Shown here: piece by piece, positions 34,077-45,216 of the stretch
Layout of the letters: the number at the start of each line of letters is the position of its first letter
Position numbering within the stretch: position 1 is the first letter of the stretch
DNA from: DATFVJ01 sp963826515
GTDB taxonomy: Bacteria; Actinomycetota; Actinomycetes; Streptosporangiales; Streptosporangiaceae
NCBI GenBank assembly: GCA_963826515.1
Contig: CAWGXI010000008.1
Span: 1-64,000 of the forward strand
Direction: 5' to 3'
DNA length: 64,000 nucleotides
Position numbers and translations under genes: made by a program
Notes under the pieces: generated by a model
What the model saw: only the letters and a program-made list of their open reading frames with translations
Database searches by the model: none
What the model was told of the DNA's origin: nothing

Positions 34077-35186
34077 GTGCCAGCAATCGACAAGGGCACC
34101 AACATAGGCGGCACCGGCAAAAACAGGGACGAGCGACGCAGAGCGGCCCTCGCCGCGGTTGCGCCGGGAACTGCGCTGAGGGATGGGCTTGAACGCATCC
34201 TGCGCGGCAACACAGGCGCATTAATTGTGCTTGGATACGACCCGGCGGTCGAGGCGCTGTGCACCGGAGGTTTTGAATTCAAGGTCGAATTCTCCGCGAC
34301 GCGGCTGCGCGAGCTTGCCAAAATGGACGGCGCGATCGTACTCGGTGATTCGAACCGCGACATTGTCCGCGCGGCCGTCCACCTCGTGCCAGATCCCACC
34401 ATCCCCACCGACGAGTCGGGCACCAGGCACCGGACGGCCGAGCGGGTCGCCAGGCAGACCGGGTACCCGGTCATCTCGGTCAGCAAGTCCATGCGGATCA
34501 TCGCGCTCTACGTGGAAGGCGTGAGGTACGTGCTCGAGGATTCGGCGGCAATCCTCTCCCGCGCGAACCAGGCACTCGCCACCCTAGAGCGGTACAAGCT
34601 CAGGCTCGACGAGGTATCAGGTACCCTCTCCGCGCTGGAGATCGAGGACCTCGCCACCGTCAGGGATGTGAGCGCGGTCGCCCAGCGGCTCGAGATGGTC
34701 CGCAGGATCGCGAACGAGATCGAGGGATACGTCGTTGAGCTCGGCACCGACGGCCGGCTGCTCGCGCTCCAGCTTGACGAGCTTGTCGCCGGCGTGAGCA
34801 CCGAGCGTGAGCTCGTCGTCCGTGACTATCTTCCTGGCAGCCCGAGCCTGCCGAGGACCGCTGGTGTGCTCGCCGACCTCGACCAGCTCGCGGCGGCCGA
34901 GCTCGTCGATCTGCCGACCGTGGCAGACGTGCTTGGATTCAGGGGCCCGGACATGCTCGACTGCCCGCTCAGCCCGAAGGGCTACCGGCTCCTCGCCAAG
35001 GTGCCACGGTTGCCTTGCATGATCGTGGACCGGCTGGTCGAGCATTTCGGCGGGCTGCAGAAGCTGCTGGCCGCGAGCGCCGACGACCTTCAGTCGGCCG
35101 GCGCGGTCGGCGAGGTACGGGCACGCAGCGTCCGCGAAGGCCTGTCCAGGCTCGCCGAATCGTCCATCCTCGAACGCTACGTGTAG
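34077..35186 (+). CDS. disA: Diadenylate cyclase DisA (c-di-AMP synthase, DNA integrity scanning)
   Basis: Makes c-di-AMP from two ATP molecules and scans branched DNA. The 369-aa product has the DAC domain with MDGAIVLGDSNRDIVRAAVH (DGA) and TDESGTRHRTAERVARQTGY (RHR), a central helical spine and a C-terminal helix-hairpin-helix domain (VADVLGFRGPDMLDCPLSPK). GTG start 34077. A TATAGACTT-like -10 lies about 38 nt upstream. It follows radA. Its product is the ligand of the riboswitch at 45.1 kb. Confidence 0.96.
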   Translation: MPAIDKGTNIGGTGKNRDERRRAALAAVAPGTALRDGLERILRGNTGALIVLGYDPAVEALCTGGFEFKVEFSATRLRELAKMDGAIVLGDSNRDIVRAAVHLVPDPTIPTDESGTRHRTAERVARQTGYPVISVSKSMRIIALYVEGVRYVLEDSAAILSRANQALATLERYKLRLDEVSGTLSALEIEDLATVRDVSAVAQRLEMVRRIANEIEGYVVELGTDGRLLALQLDELVAGVSTERELVVRDYLPGSPSLPRTAGVLADLDQLAAAELVDLPTVADVLGFRGPDMLDCPLSPKGYRLLAKVPRLPCMIVDRLVEHFGGLQKLLAASADDLQSAGAVGEVRARSVREGLSRLAESSILERYV

Positions 35187-35328
35187 GCCGCCGCGGCCGG
35201 CCGCGCGCCGGGGCCGTGGGCGCTGAAAGGCGTGGGCTGGCCGCCGGGGCCGTGGGCCCCCGGCGAAGAGCAGCGCGCCAGGCCGCTGAGACCGTGTACA
35301 CGCGCCGCGGGGCAACGGGTAGCAACGG

Positions 35329-36087
35329 CTAGCGGAGCACAAATACCTCGGTTTGGCTGTGCACGGCGCCGCTGGACACCACGGCCGTATAGGTGCCTGG
35401 CGCCGCCTTCAGCTCAGCCGGCCCGCAACCTTCGCTGGACTGGCGACGGCTCCACGACAGGTACGTCACGAACGGCACGCCACGCCGAAGGTGCACAACA
35501 TCAGGGGCGTCGCCGCGGACACAGTCGGCAGATCCCCATACCCGGACCTGACCGGATCGGATTGCCAATCGGAGCGACTTGGCGCTGACATCAAACGTGC
35601 AGGCCGCATGGCCGATGTTGACAAGGTAGATGGAGAATTGGGGCTTGACCCAGCGCTGGTAAACCTGCTGGCTCACGAACAAGCTGGGTACTACGTCCCC
35701 GGGCGCACACCGGCCGCCTGGCGGCGGCGCGGCTGCGGCTGCGCGCACCCGGGGCGAGGCACTCGCCGCAGGCGAGCCGCTCGCATGCGCCGACGCGTGC
35801 GCGGCTGAACGTGGCCTACCAGAAGGGGTGGCTGTGACGGTGACCGTAGCGGCCGCAGCGGGGCTTGACGCCACCGCCGGCCTGCTTGGCGATGCCGGGC
35901 CCTGCTGCGCTGCCGGGTTCGGGCTGGCCGTCTGCCTCGTTGGTCTCGCGCCGCCGAGCGCACCGGAACATGCCCAGGCCAGCAACCCGAGCACACCGAT
36001 ACCGGCCGCGAGTGCGAATACACGCCGCCGCCAGTACGTGTCCGGCTGATCTGGCCATGTATTATCACGGGGCGCGTTCGGATCCAT
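35329..36087 (-). CDS. Membrane-anchored secreted protein, Rv3587c-position, unknown function
   Basis: The 252-aa product begins MDPNAPRDNTWPDQPDTYWR, then one transmembrane helix (VFALAAGIGVLGLLAWACSG). A Ser/Pro/Ala-rich linker (about 50-120) leads to an extracytoplasmic beta-type domain (FVSQQVYQRWVKPQFSIYLV, NIGHAACTFDVSAKSLRLAI, AVVSSGAVHSQTEVFVLR) with several cysteines. The same kind of protein sits between disA and mutY in mycobacteria. No function is known to me. ATG 36087 was chosen; 36102 is possible. Confidence 0.8.
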   Translation of the reverse strand: MDPNAPRDNTWPDQPDTYWRRRVFALAAGIGVLGLLAWACSGALGGARPTRQTASPNPAAQQGPASPSRPAVASSPAAAATVTVTATPSGRPRSAAHASAHASGSPAASASPRVRAAAAAPPPGGRCAPGDVVPSLFVSQQVYQRWVKPQFSIYLVNIGHAACTFDVSAKSLRLAIRSGQVRVWGSADCVRGDAPDVVHLRRGVPFVTYLSWSRRQSSEGCGPAELKAAPGTYTAVVSSGAVHSQTEVFVLR

Positions 36088-36195
36088 ACGGAGAGTATGC
36101 ATAGCAGCTAGTAGATTCTCCCGCCGACCCGCCGAACGGCGGCACTGCCGGATCGAAACCGGGCCCGCTCCGGGCGTGCGAGGATCGAACCTGAG

Positions 36196-37065
36196 ATGAC
36201 TAACGGCTTCGTCGGTCCGCTGCTGGACTGGTATGCGCAACACGCCCGCGACCTGCCGTGGCGCGGGCCGACCGCGTCGCCGTGGGCGGTACTCGTCAGC
36301 GAGATCATGCTGCAGCAGACTCCGGCCTCCCGTGTCGTCCCCGCATATCAAGCCTGGCTGGAGCGATGGCCGACGCCCCGTGGGCTCGCGGCTGAGCCAG
36401 CAGGCGAGGCCGTGCGGCAGTGGGGATCCCTCGGCTACCCGCGCAGGGCGCTCAACCTGCACGCGACCGCGCATATCGTCACGCAGCGGTACGGCGGCGC
36501 GGTTCCCGCGTCACGAGAGGACCTGCTCGCGCTTCCAGGCATCGGGCCCTACACAGCCGCAGCTGTAGCTAGCTTCGCGTTCGGCCAGCGGCATGCGGTG
36601 CTCGACACGAACGTCCGCCGTGTGCTGGTCCGGCTGCTTAGCGGCATGGCTCTCCCGCCGCGCACACTTTCCGCCGCGGAGACGCGCCTCGCCGAATCAA
36701 TGCTGCCGTCGCAGCCCGCCGTAGCTGCTCGCTGGGCTGTCGCGGTCATGGAACTCGGGGCACTCGTTTGCACGAATACCAAGCCGGCGTGCGCCAGATG
36801 CCCGCTGGCACCATCATGCTCATGGCGGCTGCGCGGCTTTCCAGCCGCCGCAGAGCGCAGGACCGGGCAGCGGTACCCGGGCACTGACCGGCAGTGCCGC
36901 GGGCGCCTGATGGCCGTCCTGCGCCAGGCGCGCGGCGCGGCGGCAAAGTCAGAACTCGACCAGGCGTGGCCGGATGCGCCGCAGCGGGAACGCGCGCTTG
37001 AAAGCCTCGTGACGGACGGCCTAGCGGAACCGCTCGCCGACGGCCGGTACACCTTGCCCCGCTGA
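36196..37065 (+). CDS. mutY: A/G-specific adenine DNA glycosylase
   Basis: Base-excision repair glycosylase that removes adenine opposite 8-oxoG. The 289-aa product has LVSEIMLQQTPASRVVPAYQ (catalytic Glu), the helix-hairpin-helix LPGIGPYTAAAVASFAFGQ, the GPD Asp in AVLDTNVRRVLVRLL and the 4Fe-4S motif CTNTKPACARCPLAPSC. The NUDIX-like C-terminal domain is reduced to about 60 residues, as in other actinobacteria. ATG 36196, divergent from the Rv3587c-like gene. Confidence 0.95.
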   Translation: MTNGFVGPLLDWYAQHARDLPWRGPTASPWAVLVSEIMLQQTPASRVVPAYQAWLERWPTPRGLAAEPAGEAVRQWGSLGYPRRALNLHATAHIVTQRYGGAVPASREDLLALPGIGPYTAAAVASFAFGQRHAVLDTNVRRVLVRLLSGMALPPRTLSAAETRLAESMLPSQPAVAARWAVAVMELGALVCTNTKPACARCPLAPSCSWRLRGFPAAAERRTGQRYPGTDRQCRGRLMAVLRQARGAAAKSELDQAWPDAPQRERALESLVTDGLAEPLADGRYTLPR

Positions 37066-37222
37066 CAGTACGTCTGACATTGATGGGTGCCAGTTTCGTC
37101 TCGTCACCGGGATCATGGACGCGCGCCAGCACCTTCTCTGGCCGTTTGGCCATAGGGCGGCGCCTGCGCTGCGGAGCTGCGGGCGGCCGGTTGACGCCGA
37201 CGGCGGGTCGCCTGGACGATCG

Positions 37223-37251
37223 TGGCCCGGGCCAAGTACTGGCCCGGGCCA
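37223..37251. terminator. Hairpin between convergent mutY and clpC
   Basis: TGGCCCGGGCCA occurs twice, separated by AGTAC. Each copy is itself palindromic, so they pair into a 12-bp GC stem, extended by flanking CGATC/GATCG bases. It lies between two converging genes and probably serves both strands, although no U-run follows. Confidence 0.6.
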
Positions 37252-37349
37252 TGTGATCGACGTTACTGGCTGACCAGCTGGCCGCCACGGTGGGTCACAC
37301 CGGTGCGACAGCTTGCGCTGGCTGGCCCCGGCCGGACAGCTTCGGTTCG

Positions 37350-39867
<2,518 letters not shown>

Positions 39868-40450
39868 GTCGCTCCTCACAGAGCGGTCGGGCAGGCCAGT
39901 AACGTCCGACCCTGTCCCTTCCGCATATTAGCCCGCGAGCCGGACACCGCATCTGATGTGGTTTGCCTCACATTGAAGACGTTCCCCGGCGATAGGACGT
40001 TCACCCCATCCAACCCCGTGCTGGACCCGACATGTTCCCAGTACGCCGCAAGCGAACGGCCCGCCGCTGCAGTGAGCGGCGGGCCGTTCCAGCATCCAGC
40101 CCGGGATACCGGCCGTCCGCAGGGTCCAAGCGGCCACCGGCACGCGTCCGCATGGCCGCTTCCGCATCGCCGCTTCCGCATGGCCCGCGGCCACTTATCG
40201 CGCCCGGCCACAGCTGTTATCACGTCCGGATTTACCCCGTCCGGCCGCAAACCCCGCTGGGGCGGCGAGCGGCGCCACAGCGCTGACCAGCGGCAAACGC
40301 CGACACCCTCGAAGCTGAGTCGGGGGTGCAAAAATAACCGTACGGCCGCCGCCGCGGCGCATAGGCGAGCTACGCAAGCCCGTAACCCACATTGCGCCGC
40401 CCGCCTGCCCCTGGCCGCCCAGAGCACTCCATGCATAGCAAGCCGGGATC
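39868..40450. other. lsr2-clpC intergenic region
   Basis: About 580 bp with no supported gene; long plus-strand frames here are antisense by-products. It should contain the clpC promoter. It holds the hairpin at 40055-40088 and a short repeat of the type CCGCTTCCGCAT near 40148-40181. No HAIR- or CIRCE-type box was identified. Confidence 0.45.
40055..40088 (-). terminator. Strong hairpin downstream of lsr2
   Basis: AACGGCCCGCCGCT and AGCGGCGGGCCGTT form a perfect 14-bp stem with loop GCAGTG. It is in the lsr2-clpC gap, about 360 nt after the lsr2 stop, and probably ends lsr2 transcription before clpC. No clear U-run. Confidence 0.55.
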
Positions 40451-40783
40451 CTAGTGTGCGGCCTCGTACTCGTGGACAATCGCAGCGGGAATGCGGCCAC
40501 GCTCGTTGACCTTGTAACCGCGCTGCTTAGCCCACGACCTGATTTCTGCGCTCCGCTCGCGACCAGGACCGCCACGGGTCCGCCGCCTGCGTCCGGTACT
40601 GCTCGCCCTGCGTCCGTGATCGACGAACGGACTGACCTTGTCGTGTAGTTCCTTGGCGTGCTTTGAACATACGTCGATCTCGTACGCGGTGCCGTCAAAC
40701 GAGAACGAAACCGTCTCTTCCCCCTCGACCTCACCGTCATGCGGAAGGTCGCAGACGACCGTCACCTTCACCTTCTGTGCCAT
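40451..40783 (-). CDS. lsr2: Lsr2 nucleoid-associated silencer
   Basis: H-NS-like protein that binds AT-rich DNA and silences foreign genes. The 110-aa product has the N-terminal dimerisation domain (MAQKVKVTVVCDLPHDGEVE, VSFSFDGTAYEIDVCSKHAK), an Arg/Gly-rich linker and the DNA-binding domain ending VNERGRIPAAIVHEYEAAH, with the RGR hook. GAAGGG precedes the ATG. The clpC-lsr2-lysS order is conserved in actinobacteria, although here lysS is 6 kb further on. Confidence 0.96.
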   Translation of the reverse strand: MAQKVKVTVVCDLPHDGEVEGEETVSFSFDGTAYEIDVCSKHAKELHDKVSPFVDHGRRASSTGRRRRTRGGPGRERSAEIRSWAKQRGYKVNERGRIPAAIVHEYEAAH

Positions 40784-40938
40784 CGGGGACAGCCCTTCTA
40801 CTGGATAGGGTTATTCGAGTGCTAAAGATATACCCAGATACTTGCTCATGACAATTCGAGCCCGCTGGAAATCTGCTAAGTACTTCCAGCGTACAGGCGA
40901 TTGCTGTCAGTTTGGAAGGCGCGTGTAACGCTCAGTAA

Positions 40939-41286
40939 TCACACTCCGTGCGAAGCAGGCGGGCGGTCTTCCGGCGCCGGGTTGATGACGCTGTCATCCG
41001 CAGACTGGGACAGATCTTGTGTGCCACAACCTGCCACATCGGTGTTGCCGGAATTATTATCAGAACGATCCTTGCCAGGGCTGTTCTGCTGTCCACCAGG
41101 CATCGCCGTATACCGGGCTGACATGGTCTCACCATGTGGGCCGCGGGATGAGCCGGTCTCGTCCGGCGGAGTCATCCGGCCGCGCCGCCGAGGCGACATC
41201 TCCCTGCGCAACAGGGCGACGACTCCGGCGATGAAGACGGCGGCCATTACGAGCGGCGGCGTCAGGGCGGCTAGGTCGGTGCGCAT
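40939..41286 (-). CDS. Small single-pass membrane protein, unknown function
   Basis: The 115-aa product starts at ATG 41286, preceded by GAGGAGG, a strong ribosome-binding site. A transmembrane helix (LVMAAVFIAGVVALLRRE) is followed by a basic MSPRRRGRM stretch and a hydrophilic, probably disordered, Ser/Asn/Asp tail. Inside-positive residues suggest a cytoplasmic C-terminus. No domain recognised. The start signal makes it credible. Confidence 0.65.
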   Translation of the reverse strand: MRTDLAALTPPLVMAAVFIAGVVALLRREMSPRRRGRMTPPDETGSSRGPHGETMSARYTAMPGGQQNSPGKDRSDNNSGNTDVAGCGTQDLSQSADDSVINPAPEDRPPASHGV

Positions 41287-42188
41287 CGCCGTAATTCCTC
41301 CTCTTCAATACACCGACGTTACCTCCGTGTTCCGCAGGCCGCACTGACCGGCCCCTGCAGGCGTCCGGCCAGGTTTGCGGCTTGATTTGCCGCACGTCAC
41401 CCGTGGCGGCCTCTGACAGCTGGCAGTGGCAGGACCGGCCGAAACGTTTGCGGCGCAGCAGTCCGCTTGCCCAGCATCCCATTCGGTTCGTACGCTAGCT
41501 CACGCGCACCATCGGCAGTCACGCCGAACGTACGCGCAGAGTTCACCATCTGTTGCAGCCCCCTGTTGCAGGCTCAGGTTTGCCGCCGCGGACGGTATCA
41601 CTGCCGCACTTGCCAGGATCGGAAATGTCGCGGCTGACGTCGGGCCGAACCTCAGGCTTGACTCCATCAGCTGTTTGAGATCACGCTCCAGTGTGATCCA
41701 GGCTGTTACTTGGTTCCCGCGCATGTGCTTACATCATGGTTCGCGGTGCGCGGATCCAAATCGAGTTTCACCTCAGTCGCGGAGTGTTACTCAGATCTCG
41801 CGCGCCAGTTCGCGATCGGGACCGGCTCCCGTGATCTACTGATGAACAGGATGTGCTCTGTGCTCGGCTCGTATCGGTTCGTGAGCAACTTTGCTGCGCA
41901 CTCGCCGCCAATGCTGGGATGTGAGGCAGCGACACACGGACCGATCTGGGCTACTTCGCCATGAGGCGTGCCGCCGAAACGGATGACAGCCGCGCGGGCG
42001 CCGTCGAATTCTTTCCCGAGGAGGGCACGTTATCACTTCGAAGAGCGCCGCAAGTGTTGCCGTGGTTCACGTCCGAGCAGACAGGTGCTTGCGTGGTTGC
42101 GGTGACAACTGCCTGTAATGCGGAAAGCCGCTCACGGTCCGCGTGTCGATAGTGACCAAGACTTGCCGCCCGCCGCCCGCGGCCGCCA

Positions 42189-42250
42189 CCCGCATCACGG
42201 CGTGGCCCCCCGCATCACGGCGCCCGCATCACGGCGCCCGCATCACGGCG
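42189..42250. repeat. 14-bp tandem repeat
   Basis: CCCGCATCACGGCG occurs four times. The last three copies (42220-42250) are tandem at a 14-bp period; the first is separated by a few extra bases. No associated genes. Confidence 0.85.
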
Positions 42251-42539
42251 ATATGACGCGTCGGATTGCTCCGATCCCTCGATGAGTGAGTCCTATTGGT
42301 CTCGAGTGCCCTCGAGCGGTGCTCGCGGGGACCGGGGATCACGGGCTCCCCGGTCCGTCCAGGCGCCGCCAGGCGATGCGGGCGTACATGAAGGGCGCAC
42401 CGTCCTCCGGCAACGACCGGAGCACGGTCCTCGCAGCCCGCGGGCCGACGCGGTGCTGGCGCGCATGAGGGGCCGACGCCAGCACCGCCCAGACCGCGCA
42501 ACGGACGGTTCCGCGTGCTGTGCCGCCCCTGGCACGTTC

Positions 42540-42604
42540 ATGATCCCTAACCGTGTGAACCTGCCTGCGCTATCAGCCGGAAAGTTCACACGGTAACGGA
42601 TCAT
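42540..42604. repeat. 21-bp inverted repeat with 23-bp centre
   Basis: The left arm (42540-42560, ending CCGTGTGAAC) and right arm (42584-42604, beginning GTTCACACGG) match at 19 of 21 positions when one is inverted. The arms flank a 23-bp centre. It could be the ends of a tiny mobile element, a dyad operator or a cruciform. No gene is adjacent. Confidence 0.7.
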
Positions 42605-42670
42605 GGCTCAGGCAATCGCAGACTCTGGTCCGTGGGGCTGGGCCGCGGGGCTGGTCTGCACCTGGTCCGC

Positions 42671-42819
42671 GGGGGCTGGTCCGCGGCTGGGCCGTGCGCC
42701 TGGGCCGCGGCCGGTCCGCGGGGGCTGGTCGCGGCGGAAGCGTGCGCCTGATCTGCGGCTGGCCTGCGGGGGCTGGTCGGCGGCTGGGCCGTGCGCCTGG
42801 AGCCGCCGCTGGTCTGCAG
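42671..42819. repeat. Three tandem units of about 49 bp
   Basis: Three imperfect units of 48-50 bp begin GGGGGCTGGTC at about 42671, 42720 and 42768. Each contains CGTGCGCCTG. The open frames across them (both strands) are repetitive and without motifs, so I treat this as non-coding. Confidence 0.75.
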
Positions 42820-42995
42820 CTAAACCCGCGGCCGGCGCGGCTCGGCCAGGTCCGGGGTCCATGGCACCAAATTTGCCGCGCTGCGTTGCGCTGGCGCCGC
42901 AGTTGCACACTGGCAGCGCGGTGGGCTGGCCCGTTACAGCCGTAAGAGCGGGCGGGCGCCTGCCGTCGCCCGCCGGGGGCCCATCCTGCGCCAGT

Positions 42996-43631
42996 TCAGG
43001 AGCGCTGGAAGGTGCTTGTTGACGTACCAAAGAGCATGTTCGCCTTGAATACGCGCGTGCGCAGCGCCGAGTCGAGGTACTGGGCGCCCTGCGCGGTGAT
43101 AGTGGTGGCTAGGTTGCCGATAATGATGTGCGTCGCGTCGCCCCCGAGTGTCGCGCCGGACAGGCTCAGCGCGAACAGCGGGATGCGCGCACGTCTAGGC
43201 GTCGCCGCGGTGAGGTCGGTCGCGCCGGACACGATCTCGACGCGCAGGTCGGTCAGCTTGACCGACCTGAAGCCGAACAGGCTGATAAAAACCATGCTCC
43301 CGCCGGCCTGCACCTGGCCGTTGAAAGTAGAAAAGTCAACACTGCCGCTTGCGAGCGGGAACTTCACAGTGGCCGTGAGGTTCGTGAGCGAGCCGCCGAT
43401 GCTCATCGTGCCGGGCTTGAGTGCGACAGGCACGATGCCGGCAAGGGCGAGCTTGCCCACGACGCCCGGTGCGGTGACGGTGGTGGCGCTGCCGCCCGCG
43501 ACGGTGACGATGTTGTCGGCCGTCGCGGCGGAGGCCGGAGCCCCAGTGGCGGTGCCAAGCGCGGGCACCGCGCCAGTGACGAGAGCGAGGATCATCGGCG
43601 CGAACATCAGCCGATGGCGCCAACGGAACAT
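42996..43631 (-). CDS. Secreted protein of unknown function
   Basis: The 211-aa product has TAGGAGG right before ATG 43631 and an N-terminal signal peptide (LMFAPMILALVTGAVPALG, cleavage near ASA-AT). The mature part is rich in beta-type Thr/Val/Gly/Ser segments: GSLTNLTATVKFPLASGSVD, SMVFISLFGFRSVKLTDLRV, HIIIGNLATTITAQGAQYLD. No cysteines, anchor or recognised domain. Likely extracellular or cell-wall associated. Confidence 0.75.
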   Translation of the reverse strand: MFRWRHRLMFAPMILALVTGAVPALGTATGAPASAATADNIVTVAGGSATTVTAPGVVGKLALAGIVPVALKPGTMSIGGSLTNLTATVKFPLASGSVDFSTFNGQVQAGGSMVFISLFGFRSVKLTDLRVEIVSGATDLTAATPRRARIPLFALSLSGATLGGDATHIIIGNLATTITAQGAQYLDSALRTRVFKANMLFGTSTSTFQRS

Positions 43632-43943
43632 GTTTCCTCCTAAGCGGCCACGTGGACATGTGCACGAGGGTGATTCCCGCCGCGCCAGCGATCATCCAGA
43701 CACCAGGACGGGCACGCCCCGACCGTGATGACGGGCCCCGACCCTACTAGCCGGTGTTACCTGCCGGTATGCGCATTCGTGACAGATCGGCTGGCCAGGC
43801 TTTGCCGCCGCGAATAAGACCCGCCCGCGCAAGCCGTCGAAAGGCCCCGGGCTCACACCTTCGAGCGTGTTTCCTGCAGCGCGCCGGCCGTCAGCGGCGT
43901 CAGGCGGCGAGCGCACCGGCCGGTCATCCTCCTGCAGCTCGAC
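43632..43943. other. Intergenic interval, nothing recognised
   Basis: About 310 bp between the secreted protein start and the acetyltransferase stop. No gene, hairpin with U-run or repeat was identified. The promoter of the secreted protein should be here. Confidence 0.4.
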
Positions 43944-43945
43944 CC

Positions 43946-44467
43946 CTAGGGTCGATCATCGTCCCGCAGATAGTGCAACATGCGGCTATTACCGAGTGTA
44001 TTGGGCTTAACCCGGTCCAGGTCGAGGAATTCGGCCACGCCCTCGTCGTAGGAACGCAGCAGTTCGGCGTATACCGCGGGCGAGACGGGGGTCCCCGCTA
44101 GCTCTTCAAACCCGTGCCGCGCGAAGAAGCCGGTAGCGAAGGTGAGCACGAACACCCGGTGGACGCCGAGTTCGCGCGCGGTGGCAAGAAGCGCATCGAC
44201 GATCCGGTGCCCCACTCCATGGCCCTGGCAGCCCTCCGCGACCGCGATGGTCCGGATCTCGGCGAGGTCGTCCCACATCACGTGTAGCGCACCGCATCCC
44301 ACGACCACACCGTCCGAGGCTCGCTCGGCGACCCAGAACTCCTGCACGTCCTCGTAGAGCGTGACCGTGTCCTTGCCAAGCAGGCGACCCGAGCCCGCAT
44401 TGGCGTCGACGAGCCGGCGGACCGCGCGTACGTCGCGGGCCCGTGCCCGTCTGATAGTGAATTCCAT
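43946..44467 (-). CDS. GNAT N-acetyltransferase, amino-acid (ArgA-like) type
   Basis: The 173-aa single GNAT domain has FTIRRARARDVRAVRRLVDA, FWVAERASDGVVVGCGALHV, LAEIRTIAVAEGCQGHGVGH (acetyl-CoA loop Q-x-x-G-x-G) and FVLTFATGFFARHGFEEL. This pattern is shared with the short actinobacterial N-acetylglutamate synthases (Rv2747 type). ATG 44467 chosen. No arginine genes are nearby, so the acceptor amino acid is inferred. Confidence 0.8.
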   Translation of the reverse strand: MEFTIRRARARDVRAVRRLVDANAGSGRLLGKDTVTLYEDVQEFWVAERASDGVVVGCGALHVMWDDLAEIRTIAVAEGCQGHGVGHRIVDALLATARELGVHRVFVLTFATGFFARHGFEELAGTPVSPAVYAELLRSYDEGVAEFLDLDRVKPNTLGNSRMLHYLRDDDRP

Positions 44468-44504
44468 CGCCGGCACACGTTACCCGGCGCGGCGTGACCT
44501 CACT

Positions 44505-44660
44505 GACAGCGCCACGCGGGCGGCACGCGGGCGGCACGCGGGCGCTGCTCGGGCGCCACGCCGGGGCTGCGGGGCCACGCGGGCGCTGCGCGGGCACCTG
44601 GGCTGCGCGGGCACCTGGGCTGCGCGGGCGCCGCAGCCGGTGCGGGCGCCACCCGGGCGC
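44505..44660. repeat. GC-rich degenerate tandem repeats
   Basis: Short units repeat here: CGGGCGGCACG twice near 44517, and a 17-bp unit CTGCGCGGGCACCTGGG twice near 44587-44620, within a longer series of GGGCGCTG-like variants. Non-coding, just upstream of the acetyltransferase gene. Confidence 0.7.
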
Positions 44661-45068
44661 GGGATTGGGGGGTGGATCGCGCCAGGACGCTGAAATCACC
44701 CGTGCGCCTATCTTACGCACTGTTATAAGTCCATCACGAACCGCGTTGGAACACCGGGGGTGAACACTATTCACGCACATCACGCGCAGATCACACGGTC
44801 GGCGCAGCGTTGTGCTAGTGGCCATGACCTGCGTAGATTGCAAATGTATCGGCCGCCGCAGGCTACCTGAGCACAGTCCGCGGGCACAGCGCGTGAGCCG
44901 TGGAAAGGCCAAAGCGGAGGCCAAGTCAGTTATCCGAACCAAAAACTTTCGCCGTTCAGGTTGAGCATCGAGCGCAACATCCATTAATGTCCAGCGCTGT
45001 TGTCATCTGCTGCGCCTCCGCTCCCGCGGTGACGCAACGTGACCCGCCGAGTCCCGGGTACGCGATTA
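44661..45068 (+). promoter_or_regulatory. Promoter region upstream of the c-di-AMP riboswitch
   Basis: An AT-richer stretch without a gene, expected to hold the NlpC/P60 promoter. It contains GTGAACACTATTCAC (44760-44774), a 5-5-5 inverted repeat loosely like a CRP-type site but with one extra spacer base. No precise transcription start can be set. Confidence 0.4.
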
Positions 45069-45197
45069 TGTCGCCTCTGCCAGGGAGCCGGGGACCCAAC
45101 CTTCCCCGGGGTGAATCCGTTAGGCGCGACGCACTGCCAGTCACGTCCCGGTAGGGCTGCTCCGGCCCGAACCCGTCAGCTAACCCGGTAGGCGGCA
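45069..45197 (+). ncRNA. c-di-AMP riboswitch (ydaO/yuaA class)
   Basis: The conserved core is clear: GAGCCGGGGACCCAAC, then GGGGTGAATCCG, and later CGAACCCGTCAGCTAACC followed by GGTAGGCGGC. The closing stem pairs GTCGCCT near 45070 with AGGCGGC near 45190. The RBS (AAAGGAGAGGAG) begins directly after the element, 20 nt before the GTG of the NlpC/P60 gene. In actinobacteria this class turns cell-wall hydrolase genes off when c-di-AMP is high. The ligand-producing enzyme DisA is encoded at 34.1 kb. Confidence 0.92.
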
Positions 45198-45216
45198 AAG
45201 GAGAGGAGAAGCCTGA

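Larger units (their letters stand above)
41287..42995. other. 1.7-kb gene-poor, partly AT-richer region
   Basis: I find no recognisable gene. Stretches between 41500 and 42100 are less GC-rich than the rest of the window. A plus-strand frame at 41710-41964 (84 codons, ending GCEAATHGPIWATSP) and a minus-strand frame at 41500-41724 are open but lack motifs and RBSs. The right part holds three repeat structures listed separately. It may be decayed foreign DNA. Confidence 0.45.

Noticed and set aside
41710..41964. An 84-codon plus-strand frame
   Set aside because: It has intermediate codon bias but no RBS, domain or neighbour supporting it. Kept only as a remark in the region entry.
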